In this document: positions 11,319-22,200 of the stretch, one piece after another | Position numbering within the stretch: the first letter of the stretch is position 1 | Layout: every line of letters begins with the position of its first letter | From: Macrosoma leucophasiata | Lineage: Eukaryota > Arthropoda > Insecta > Lepidoptera > Hedylidae | Direction: 5' to 3' | NCBI GenBank assembly: GCA_036365455.1 | Contig: JAWQUS010000032.1 | Location: forward strand, 17,368,001-17,432,000 | Length of the DNA: 64,000 nt | Position numbers and translations under genes: made by a program | Notes under the pieces: generated by a model | Seen by the model: the letters and a program-made list of their open reading frames with translations, nothing else | The model's database searches: none | Told to the model about the DNA's origin: nothing

Positions 11319-11322
11319 ATAT
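11267..11322. repeat. (TA)n microsatellite
   Basis: An almost pure AT dinucleotide run of about 55 bases with one TTA interruption. Confidence 0.9.
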
Positions 11323-11554
11323 AATAAAAGAGTCTTTTTTTCTCCGCACCATGTTGTAAAAGTGTGTATGCGAGACAGCATCTTCGTTTATCCAATTAAT
11401 TTACTTATTATTTCGTTTTCTTTTGTAACTGACTTTCTGATGAGCTAGTTTACATTTTTGAATGCCTCTCATTTTCAACGCCTATCAACTAAATAGAAAT
11501 TTCGGTTATCACAGCACAATCACTAAAACTAATATACTTACAGGTATTGAAATG

Positions 11555-12006
11555 GCAAAAATGAAAAATAAGAGAACCCGAGAAGAAAAATTAGTACAAG
11601 CAAGACTTCATAAGAGAGCCAAATATGAAGAAATTAAAAAGACTTAGAAAAATATGCTATTCAGTAAGAAAAAGAAAAATTGAGATATTTAAAACGTAAA
11701 GAAAAAACAAACTAAAAATTATTAAAACAGAAAAAAGAAAAAAGGGAGAGCTGTGGGCTGTAGCGTAAATGCTTATTGATAATTCTCCTAGCAGTGACAA
11801 AGAAGGTAAAGCTCAAGAACCAACAAATGAAGATGATCCGTTAGAGGGGCCATCATCTGCACCTAGTAAAGAAAATAGAGAAGCTTTGCCTAGAGACGAA
11901 AACAATGAGAAGAAAAAGAACTGTGAATCCTGTATAAAAACTAAAAGATTTCTTAGACGATACCGTTATATGCATGCTAAAGAAATAGGAAAACTCAAAA
12001 ATATAT
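11555..12006 (+). pseudogene. Broken Lys/Glu-rich mobile-element-type protein
   Basis: Several short frames join by frameshifts into a very basic protein: KNKRTREEKLVQARLHKRAK, then EKYAIQ and EKLRYLKRKEK, then an acidic Ser/Pro linker, then CIKTKRFLRRYRYMHAKEIG. This order of a charged KRxEK region and a later C-x-K-T-x-FLRRYRYxH block recalls uncharacterised proteins carried by insect transposons. I cannot assign a family. Stops and frameshifts show it is dead. A LINE relic in the opposite orientation follows directly. Confidence 0.4.
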
Positions 12007-12690
12007 TGTATCTTCACGTCCCTAACGGGGTAGGCAGAGAGTGTAGAGCGCCAGATATCCCGGTCCTGACATACCTCTCGTGCCTCGTCTACCACCATCA
12101 TTCTCTTCATATATGCACGCCGATTCCTAAGACTTTTGACCCCACCATCAGACAGAACTCGACCTATTTGGTCATGGTAGGTCAGTCTTGGTCTTCCTGG
12201 GCCTCTGCAACCATCCATATTTGCATTGTATATCTGTTTAGTCATTCGCTCATTCGACATTCTTTCTATATGCCCGAACCATCGGAGCATGCCTTTTTTC
12301 ATTTTTACACCGATACTTTCATTCACACAAAGCCTCTTTCTTACATCTTCATTACGAACGCGATCGGTGAGTGATACACCGCGTTAACTTACATTTATGC
12401 TCTTTCCTGCATACCCAGCTCTCGCTTCCATATAAAAGCGTTGGAGTAAGTACAGCATTATGTACAGCTAGTCGAGCCCGCTGGCTGAGATGTTTTGATT
12501 CTAGTGGCTTACCCAACGCTCCATTCACTCAATTCCCAGCAAGCACTTTTCTTTCTATATCAGTGGTGTACCTACCATCTTTGCTAAAAGTACATCCAAG
12601 ATATACAATTTCATCTATCTGTTCTAACACCGCATCATTTACTACTACCCTTGCATTTGTTCTCTGTTCATCTCTTTCAATTACAAGTTA
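12007..12690 (-). pseudogene. LINE (RTE-like) reverse transcriptase C-terminus, degraded
   Basis: Reading the minus strand from 12690 gives DEIVYLGCTF, DIERKVLAGN, ARLAVHNAVLTPTLLYGSES, then after a frameshift and small deletion [33 protein letters not shown] and [18 protein letters not shown], ending in WRSTLSAYP. This is the region after the catalytic RT core in RTE-type LINEs. The YxDD core is absent, so the copy is 5' truncated, as expected from incomplete reverse transcription. It has one internal TGA and at least one frameshift. A close relative of the 3' part is at 25880-26185 on the plus strand. Confidence 0.8.
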
Positions 12691-13325
12691 TTTGTTTTGG
12701 TAAAAAGATAAGTGTTATTTTTTTAACAGATATGTAGGTAAAAGTGAACTAATTATGACTGAAAAACTTTAACGTGTGACTTGAGACTGATTATTTTTAA
12801 ATTGATACAAATACCTGAAAATCTATTTTTATATTAAATTTGTTCTTTTTTATTTTATTTCATAAATCATTAATCATTACCAGAAGGCTTTAATCACTAC
12901 CCTCTACTCCATAATCGTTACCATCAGATGATTGGTCATTACCATCATCAGCGTAAAATTTCAAAAGCCTGTAACTCTTAAACTTATGGGTGCAATTTAT
13001 TCAAAAATGGTGAGACTGCATAAATCTTTGCATACTTTGATCCTGGAACCTTATTTTTGTCATCTAAAAAATTCTCTGTTTTTTCTTCGATTTGCACGAA
13101 CTCAGAGAATGACCCAGATATGTTAATTCAGACTATCAACTACTTGTGTGACATATTTCACGCCAATTTCTTCGTGAAACTCTCAGTTTTTTCTGCAACT
13201 GTCGGACCTGATTTATTTCTTGTGGGAGATCGCCGATTGCCGTTGATCTTTTTATCTTTGACTATTTTATGAACGGATGTTCAATGAACTCTCATACTTG
13301 TAGCAACCGTTTTTACAATATCATT
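12691..13325. other. AT-rich non-coding stretch
   Basis: No supported gene. Contains a loose CATTACC/ATCATTACCA repetition around 12870-12950. Confidence 0.5.
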
Positions 13326-13329
13326 ATTC

Positions 13330-13475
13330 AATGCATTTATTTATTTATTTACACTTTAATGCACTCAGTACATAAGGCGGGCTTAATGCCATAAGACATT
13401 CTCTGACAGCCAACCTTTGGGTAGTAGGTAGCACAGCGTTGTGCAAGGTGCAAATGAAAAAATCTTAAAAAGAAA
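13330..13475 (-). mobile_element. LINE 3' end fragment
   Basis: TTTATTTATTTACACTTTAA followed by GGCGGGCTTAATGCCATAAG and CAACCTTTGGG has the look of a reversed lepidopteran LINE 3' UTR, with the (TAAA)n-like tail on the left. Confidence 0.5.
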
Positions 13476-13737
13476 ATGTAATACATAGTTTATCATTTAC
13501 AAAAAAAATATCATACATTACATACAAATAATACTTATATATACTAATAATACTTATATATATATATACATTGTGTTTTTTAATTATTATAGCTACATAA
13601 AATAAATAAACGTAGCCTCAAGAAATCTATTATCAGTACATGATGCAAAATATGCAAATCATAGTTTTATCAGTCGATGCAAACGGACTGACATACTCGT
13701 AAATGCGCAGCGTGTGCTTTGTGTCTTAATGCCAGTC

Positions 13738-13912
13738 CGGTGTGTGTAACCTGTGTCGTGGGTGCCGTTGTACACACACAACACATACACAAACACCCAG
13801 ACCCGAAACAAATATCTGTAGGCCATACAAATATTTGTCCCGATGCGGGGATCGATCCCGCGATCCTTCGAATCAAACGGTGGTTTCACACGGCTGGACT
13901 AACCGGGTCGTC
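13738..13912 (-). mobile_element. tRNA-derived SINE, family 2
   Basis: The most complete family 2 copy. On the minus strand the tRNA head reads ACCCGGTTAGTCCAGCCGTG (A box) with GGGATCGATCCCCGC (B box), followed by the family body and TGTGTACAACGGCACCCACG. Confidence 0.8.
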
Positions 13913-14371
13913 AGTTCACACGAATGTTTTTTTTTCTAAAAGAAAGGGCTTTATCGCATGCTATTAGGTTGCCCTGGTTAAGTAAACAATAACTTTAAAC
14001 TTGTCTTATATCTTTTTACAAGTTAAAACTTTTTTTACAAGGAATAGCGTGTTGTATTGTCAATAAATGAATACACGGTTAGCAGCGCGGGCGTCTCAAA
14101 AATAATGACACACCAGCGTCAAAGGCTCAGTTGGTATTCCACATATGTATTTACTTACAGACCATAAAACTTGATATTTTTATCCTATTATTGAGACATC
14201 AATGGGTAGAAGCTGGTCATAAACAGGGTGCAGCAAGGCCAGCCACAGTTTATTGTGGTCAAAGACCATCCCGAGGACGAATGTCAATGCCACGAGTTCA
14301 TAGGAAATGTATAGCGTCACAGTATAGTATAAACCTACAAAAACTTTGTAAAAACCATTAAAATAACTTTA

Positions 14372-14568
14372 ATCCCTACTTCCCCACTAATATTATAAAT
14401 GCGAAAGTAAGTCTGTCTGTCTGTCTGTTACCTTTTCACGTCCCAACGATTGAACCGATTTTAATTAAATTTGGTACAGAGATAGAGATGACTTTGAGAA
14501 AAAACATAGGCTACTTAGTTATTTATAAAACGACATCCACGCGGGCGAAGCCGTGGGCAACAGCTAGT
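14372..14568 (+). mobile_element. Non-autonomous Helitron-like element
   Basis: It starts TCCCTACTTCCCCACTAATA and ends CGCGGGCGAAGCCGTGGGCAACAGCTAG followed by T. The terminal CTAG and the upstream GC hairpin fit Helitron 3' ends; the TC start fits the 5' end. No Rep/helicase is encoded. Confidence 0.65.
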
Positions 14569-14599
14569 ATTATTATAATAAATTAAATAAATACGCTAA

Positions 14600-14640
14600 C
14601 TAACAGCCCCACACTAGGTATAAACCTGTGTCGTGGGCAG
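14600..14640 (-). repeat. SINE family 2 fragment
   Basis: ACAGCCCCACACTAGGTATA and AACCTGTGTCGTGGG match only the 3' end of family 2. Confidence 0.55.
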
Positions 14641-14642
14641 GG

Positions 14643-14795
14643 GCGGCTTAACCTATAGTGCAGGGTGTGTAATGCACACGGGCGCCGCCGTCTCAAGTGG
14701 CGCCGCGGCGCTCCCTGATACAGCTAAGAGCATCATCTTGGACCATCATCTGGGGCGGCTTAACCTATTGCAGGGTTTCATTGCACACGGGCGCT
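14643..14795 (+). repeat. Local duplication
   Basis: GGGGCGGCTTAACCTAT..GCAGGGT with a following TGCACACGGGCGC occurs at 14643-14684 and again at 14753-14793, about 110 bp apart. Confidence 0.6.
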
Positions 14796-15582
14796 ACTCG
14801 AGCTAGAGCCGCCCCAGGGGTGCGACCGCCTATCGATATTGCCGTCGTCGTTATCATTGCTGTCAATTTTTCATGTCAATTATTACTTTAACTAAATAAA
14901 ATTAATCTAAATAATCTATCATTATCGCTTGTTTCTCAGCTACGAAAGCAAGAAAAACAATCAGATTATAACGTCACTTGTCACTTGTCATAGTGACAGA
15001 TGACAGCATGTTTTGTTTTTATTGTATCATCAAACATGTTTGATACCACGCCACCAAATATTTGGATTAATTATTGTATGTATATATGTATCTTCGCGCC
15101 AGGTCCCTAACGGGGTAGGCAGAGAGTGTGTTATTTTATCATGTATTTTATTTATGTGTTCTAATAATTTATTTATTTATCTATATTTATGTAATATTAC
15201 GTAATTTTGTATATAAATTTAACATTAGTATGCATGGAAGTTTTATGTAGTTGGGCGGCTTGTAGTTCGCAAAGCCACTTACGGTGGTCCTATCAGAACA
15301 CCAGCGCTGTAGTGCCAACTACAGCAATCAGCTGAGATGGGTACCATTTTTTTGGTCTCACACATACATCATGCCGGTAGTTGTGTTAAGTTGTTTCTGT
15401 TTTTATTATTGTTTTTTTTTATTATTATTATTATCATTTGTTTATTTAGTGTGTGTGTGTGTCAAAAAATAAACTATTTCTATTTCTTCTATTTCTAACT
15501 ACTGCTTTTAAAGGAGCTACAAATCGACATGAACATTTGACAGCAATCACAATGACGACAGCAATGTCGATAGGCGGTCGCA

Positions 15583-15737
15583 CCACAGGTCGTGGGTGCC
15601 GTTGTTCTCACACAACATACACAAACACCCAAACCCGAAACAAATATCTGTAGGCCATACAAATATTTGTCCCGGAGCGGGGATCAAACTCGCGACCCTT
15701 TGAATCAAACGGTCATCTCACACCGGGTCGTCAATTC
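15583..15737 (-). mobile_element. tRNA-derived SINE, family 2
   Basis: CAGGTCGTGGGTGCCGTTGT through CAAATATCTGTAGGCCATAC to GGGATCAAACTCGCGACCC; the tRNA head is partly deleted. Confidence 0.75.
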
Positions 15738-15942
15738 AAACTGATTCATAATGATGATAGCAAACACACCATTTTTTATGCTTCGGGCGGGATTCAAATC
15801 AAGCTCTGGGTCTGAAGCTCCGCCGCTGTGCCGAAAGTCTTTTGGAGCCCTGAAATTTGTATGTATATATATATGACACGCCAAGTCTCTAACGGGGTAG
15901 TCAGAGAGTATAGAACGCCCGATTTTCTTTAAATTTTTCAAA

Positions 15943-16254
15943 AACGTAACTTCACGCCTGTAATCCCCGAAGGGGTAGGCAGAGGTAAATGCATGCATTC
16001 AAGCATACATGCAAACACCCACGATTCGCCGGTTACGTTTTGGCCCATGTAACAGGTGGCGAGCCTGTTGACATCTCCGGACACATTACCAAACTTTGAG
16101 GTACTGGGAAATTTCCAGAAAATGGAAAAATCCCAATAGAACCAGAGATAAAGGCTTTTTCACCATTATCTCTGATAACCCCTTACCCGGGAATCGAACC
16201 CAGGACCTCAGCGTAGTAGTAGTGGCCTGCTACCACTAGGCTACCGAGGCAGTT
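15943..16254 (-). mobile_element. tRNA-derived SINE, family 1, near full length
   Basis: Begins CGTAACTTCACGCCTGTAAT and ends GGCTACCGAGGCAGTTT (head reversed). The B-box complement GGGAATCGAACCC is intact. It is very similar to the copy at 19716-20029, so both are relatively young. Confidence 0.85.
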
Positions 16255-16699
16255 TAAATTTTTCAAAAAAAGTTTATAACCTATAAAGGTAGGTATCTCT
16301 TATTTTTATATGCCTACGTAATACAGCTGTTCTCTGAATGTTAAATGGTTACTGAGATAGTTACGTGACCGTTATCCACCTGGCAACTTCTGAGAGGAAT
16401 AACGCTATTCTATGGGCAACTCCAACAAAACATCCCGTTCTAGAATAATGTTTTGGCCGATACCCAATTTGGAACAGTTTGAGCTAAAAAAAAGTAATTA
16501 GCTACCTATTTGTAAACGAAACAAGAAGGAAATATGTTTTTTAATGGACTTACGTAGACGACTCGTCAATCGGCGAGCGCAGAAGGCGCTCCAGCTTAAG
16601 CATCCAAATTATCGAATATTTATAATGATATGAGCAATTTAACGATATGGTTAGGTACTTCATTGATACACAGTACAATAGTACATTGGTACAATATTT

Positions 16700-16972
16700 A
16701 CTGGTGGTAGAGCTCCAGTGAAGGAGCTCGCGGGCGTAAGCACCACCGCATTACCTAATTTACTTGCCGCTAAATGGTAGTGTTCAGCACTATCGTGTTC
16801 CGGTCACGTGGTAATGTACGGCCTTGTAATTTCCGGCACAAAGGCATAACACCTTAGGCCTCAGGAGTAGTAACGCATCTGCATTTTGACCTTGGTCTTC
16901 GTGTAAGTGTCTATAGGCTGCAGTCATCACTTAACATCAATGTGAACTGCATGGTAGTTTGCCATCAAAAAA
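16700..16972 (+). repeat. A-family repeat, near full length
   Basis: Runs from TGGTGGTAGAGCTCCAGTGA to CATGGTAGTTTGCCATCAAAAAAAA and is close to the family consensus. Confidence 0.85.
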
Positions 16973-17999
16973 AACAATAGAATATTGTTCTTATTACTTA
17001 GTATATATCACAGTCGTAGAAATACCAGAGAACAGTAGCATTGGTAACGGACGTTCACACGATATGTATAGTTTCTGACAATTAACGTTAGTCATAATTA
17101 CGTATTATTAATCGCAGTTTTGTATAACACGCTGCTTGGTATGCACGGCGGGCGACATATATCATAGTAGGTAGGTAAATGGTTCTAGAATAGGTCGCCT
17201 ATTACTCGCAAACTTGTGAGTGTGATAGTTTTCCTTTTAATTTCATTATATGGCTACTATTGCCGTAACGTTTGAATTTCAAACTACGACCGTTTAGTCT
17301 GTAGCAGGGGGGACACTTGACTCTAACGAAAATTGGCCATTTAAAGCTCAATAAGTCACGAACAGTGAACTGAATCGAGAAATGATGTTTGCATACCCCT
17401 TACATTTTTGAAAGACCTATCCAACGATATCCCACACTATATAGAAAACGAAAAAAAAAAAACATGTTTTTATTCTACTACTTTGTTGGCGCATAGTACC
17501 AATAGTTTCTGTGCTAAACTGCGGACAGACAGACAGACAGACGGACATGGCGAAACTTTAAAGTTTACTACGAAACCCTAAAAAAGTTTAAGAAAGTATA
17601 TTAAACTACTGGGCCCGCTGATAATAAACCCAGGAGCCTATCCTTCTCCACCTGAACGTGTAGAATCTTTCTTGTGTTTTTGTGGAACCCACGCAGTTTG
17701 GGAATGTGTGGTCTATGATATTGTAAATAAACGAGACAAAGTGGTACTTAACTATCACGTTTGTAGTGACGCATATGTGATGAAAGCTAATAATTGTACC
17801 TACTTAATGCTTAATTAAAATATTTACAATAACAGGAAATAACTCGTTCATTATTATATTTATGAGCAATATGCTTAATTTGATCGGTATGTTTTATTAT
17901 TCATTTTAAAAGGTACCTTTACCTACCTACTTGTTTATATGCCTCATATTTCGCCAGTGCTATATTTATTCATATTTCCCTATCCAAGTTGTATGGTTT
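16973..17999. other. Non-coding stretch with degraded repeat
   Basis: AT-rich. Around 17430-17590 lies a GACAGACAGACAGACGGACA block with ACGAAACCCTAAAAAAG, related to the degraded repeat at 24170-24290. No gene. Confidence 0.5.
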
Positions 18000-18752
18000 T
18001 TTTATGTTACAAAGGTGACAAAGAAGCATGCAGTTCACATGGATGTTAGGTGAGATGACTTCAGTCTATAGACATCTACATTAACACCTTTGCTTTTTTC
18101 AGTGACCTTCACCGAATATATTAACAAAGAGGTTCGACACCTCCACACTTCCACAGTATTATAACATATTCTCTGCTTCCACTCGCGAGTTTTTTTTATG
18201 TAAGGAAGGTGACAAACAAGCATGCAGTTGACATTGATGTTAAGTGTTGACTGCATTGTGACATCAAAATGCAGATACGTTGCTACCACTGACCTGAGAC
18301 CATAGTTGTTATGTCTCTGTGATATTTTTTTATGTAACGTAAGTGGCAAACAAGCATGCAGTTCACATTGATGTTAAGAGATGACTGCAGCCTATAGACA
18401 CCCACACAAAGACCAAGGTCAAAATGCAGATGCGTTGCCACTCCTGAGCCCTAAGGTGTTAAATGCCTCTGTGCCGGAAATAACAGGGCCGTACATTACC
18501 ACCTGACCGGAACACGATAGTGCTGATGCTGAACACTACCATTTAGCGGCAAGTATATTAGGTAATGCGGTGGTGCCTACGCCCGCGAGCTTCGTCACTG
18601 GAGCTCTACCACCAGTAAAGAAGAAGTTATTATTACATTACCATCTAATCGGAACACCATAGTGTTGAACCATTTGGCGTTTAATAGATTAGGTAATACG
18701 ACGGTGCCTACACCCTCGCGACCCTGCACTGGACCCCTACCACCAGTTTAAT
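18000..18752 (-). repeat. Cluster of four A-family copies
   Basis: Four reversed copies lie side by side: 18000-18063 (3' fragment), 18196-18335 (partial), 18336-18622 (near full length, ends ACTGGAGCTCTACCACCAGT) and 18640-18752 (5' part). The differing divergence suggests repeated insertion into earlier A-rich tails. Confidence 0.8.
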
Positions 18753-19185
18753 AGGTAACTTAGTTAACCCTAATTAACTGTCCCATATCGTATAAGTACG
18801 ATCTTTCAATGCCTATTGTTAAATTACATTTCCTCAAGCCGTGATCTATGAGAAAAATAACTTCCAAGTTCATAGATACCTAATTTAGACAGTTATTTGT
18901 TTATATTCATTCATAGACAAACTCCCACGCCCCACTATTTTCCCTGCAACCGATCACCGAGCCACGAAAAAACATCATTCATTGTCGATGGCCAATTCTG
19001 GCGGTTCTTTTTAATGTCCATTCTAGTGATATGTGAATTTCTTTAGCACAAAATATTTTTTCCACATTTCTTTTACTTGTTTTTAGTATCTATTTTCATT
19101 TCGGTTAATGTCTCTCGGTGTACATACGGCATTTTACTATAAACAGCATCCTAGTGTTTTGTTGTGTGTTTTATGAACTAGGCAC

Positions 19186-19193
19186 TTTATAAG
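19186..19193 (+). promoter_or_regulatory. TATA box of the secreted-protein gene
   Basis: TTTATAAG lies 61 bases upstream of the chosen ATG at 19254 and about 30 bases upstream of the likely cap site near 19216. This spacing favours the second in-frame ATG (19254) over the one at 19218. Confidence 0.5.
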
Positions 19194-19253
19194 GGCTGGA
19201 TAGCTCATCCCTGGCAGATGTGCAAAGTGCGCGCGACGAAGAGCATCGTCGTC

Positions 19254-19261
19254 ATGTACCG
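19254..19261 (+). CDS. Secreted protein, coding exon 1
   Basis: ATG TAC CG followed by the donor GTAAGT. Only eight coding bases. The split Arg codon (CG|A) is completed at 35723, which makes the downstream hydrophobic segment a proper signal peptide. Confidence 0.7.
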
Positions 19262-22200
19262 GTAAGTGCTTTTTTATTATCTCAAGTTCAAGTTCATGGG
19301 CATTTATTTAACGAGGAACAATAAATATGATGTAGGCGGTGTAACAGTTGACGTGAAATATTTTTATTTATGGCTCTGATAATTATGGATCATGCCAAGA
19401 TTTTTATAGAAAGTATTTAAAAAAGGTACAAGGTAAAAGAGCTTATATTATCGAGTGAACAGAACGATTTATTCAATTTTTTTTAGTTCAAAATTTAAAT
19501 TTAATGTTGCTAAAGGAGATCATTTTCATTCTTCGATTTAAAAATAATAAAGACACCAAAAAAAATCTTTAGGTTCCAAACCTTAGATTAAGTACTTAAA
19601 GATGTAGCCAGCGTGTGGCCGCTCATGAGACAGCCATATGTTTTTTTTTTAATAATTTGTCATGACCATAGGTACAGAGTCTTTCAGTCGTATACATATT
19701 GAATTTCACATTTCTTTACGTAACTTCACGCCTGTAGTCCCCGAAGGGGTAGGCAGAGGTGAATGCATGCATTCAAGTATACATGCAAACACCCACGATT
19801 CGCCGGTTACGTTTTGGCCCATGTAACAGGTGGCGAGCCTGTTGACATCTACGGGCACATAACCAAACTTCGAGGTACTGGGAAATTTCCAGAAAATGGA
19901 AAAATCCCAATAGAACCAGAGATAAAGGAATTTACACCATTATCTCTGATAACCCCCTACCCGGGAATCGAACCCAGGACCTCAGCGTAGTAGTAGTGGC
20001 CTGCTACCACTAGGCTACCGAGGCAGTTAAAACAAAAACTTATATGTCTACGAAATTAGGGAGAATATAAAAGTAAATTTATAGCAACACACAAAAATAA
20101 GTATGTGGGATTTCGTTGAATGAAAATCAAGAATTTCATGACAAATGTGCTTTAATTTTGAATTGATAATCAAGAGTTATATGCTTCAACGTGTATTTTG
20201 TTCAATAGACATACATTATTTACTAATATCTGTTTACTTACAAATGAAAAGTGATGTCGTTTAAAGGCCTCGTTTCTGTACGGTTTATACAGGCTAAAAT
20301 ACTGCAACCTCCTATTTTACTGCACACGTTATACATACACTAATCACTTAACTAATTGAGTCTTTTTCTCATAAATACCCAAAAACTTATTAATAATCGC
20401 CGATATACGTCGAAAACAATAAATAAATGCGTATACGATAGGTTATCTATTACAGCAATTGCGATGACAGATATTTGTTTGGCTAACTTTTCGAAATTCG
20501 CCAAGCAAAAACCGGCACGCCGTAAGGGACAAAAGATACGATGCTCTATTTCAACTTTCTTATGTTCTTTGTATATAACTGTCTCACTTCCACAAAGCAT
20601 ATGGCTAACATGGCTACGTCTATAGGTACTTAGTCTAAGTTCCAAACCAATTTTTTTTTAATTATGGCATTGCTATTACGCATATTGCCAGTGTCAAGTA
20701 AAACGATATTTCGTATTTATTTAAGCAGCGTTAAAGTCTGTATACATAGTCAGTCAATTATTTACTATGTCAGTCAAGTGAGTTACAGTCTAGTTATTCG
20801 AGTAAAGCGATGGCTACTTTACCAGAACATGTACAATGAAGTTTTGGAGGCAACCTGAAAGGTCGTGTTTTCGCACTGTTATTCTATTTCACTATACCCG
20901 GACACTGTAATAAACCTATATCAAACAAAATGCCACCAATTTTATTCAAAATAACATAAAATGCACCAAGAAAATGAAATAAAATAAGAGCAAACCTCTT
21001 TCAAGGTTCCCGCCAAAACTCCCCCCAAAAATATTTCTAAGCTGTTTTACCGTGTTCCTTTTTTTCACTTTTTCGATACAAATCAACGTATGGTTTATGG
21101 ACCATGCCATGATGCTTTAAATAAGTAGGTAATAAAAATATTTTCTTATGTACTAAATTTATTTTTGTTAATCTGTTTAATTAAGTGCCTGCGGGTAAAA
21201 TCTTAATTTATGTCTTTTTAGTATGAACAACGTCATTTATTTTATTTCCTTTTGTTTTTATGGAAGATATTTGAAAAATATTAAATATATGCATAGAAAA
21301 GATATTTAGCAATAAACAAATTGTTTATTACATTTGTTTTTTTTTGTCATGAAATGGCAACTAAGCATATTTTTAAGTAACATTGATGGTACGTACTTAA
21401 ATAAATACTGTAGCCTACGAACATCAACAAAACCAAAGATTTTAATCTAGGTGGATTTTCACTCCAAGTCTACGTTGTTACATCTCTGTGACAAAAATTA
21501 TAGGGATCTAGGCACATTACTACCTGCCCGGAACGCGATATCACTGAACACATAGAGCAACTCCGGAGGGGAGTAGCCTTACGCATGCTTTCCCCTCTGT
21601 CAAAGTACAAGCCCAAATGGGCCTATACTTTTTTTTTTTATGTAATGGAAGTGGTAAACAAGCATGCAGTTCACATTGATGTTAAGTGATGACTGCAGCC
21701 TATAGACACCCACACAAAGACCAAGGTCAAAATGCAGATGCGTTACCACTCCTGAGGCCTAAGGTCTTATGCCTCTGTGCCGGAAATTACAGGGCCGCCT
21801 AGATGTTTAAATGTGGGCGTGAAATTGTTTCTGTATTTTGTTAAAGTCAAGGTCTGAGTTTCGTAGTGTGTACCATTTTCGTAGTGTGCGTGTGTGTCGC
21901 ACGCATTTCCCCCCGCAAAAAATTACAGACTGTTTTGCATCTACTCCCCTCCAGTCCGCCGCAGCCGGTGGCCCGTGTTGCTCTATGCACTCAACACTAG
22001 CATTTAGCGGCTAGTAGATTAGGTAATGCGGTAACGCACTCCGTCACTTGAGCTCTACCACCATTAGTAGTCCCTACTATGCGTTAACTGCCTCAGTAGC
22101 GTAGTGGTAGCAGGCCACTACTATTACGCTGGAGGTCCTGGGTTCGATTCCCGGGTCGGGGACTATCAGAGATAACGGTTTAAAATCCTTTATCTCTGCT

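Noticed and set aside
14131..14361. Plus-strand frame with VEAGHKQGAARPATVYCGQR
   Set aside because: It looks faintly protein-like, but no splice partner or family could be named.
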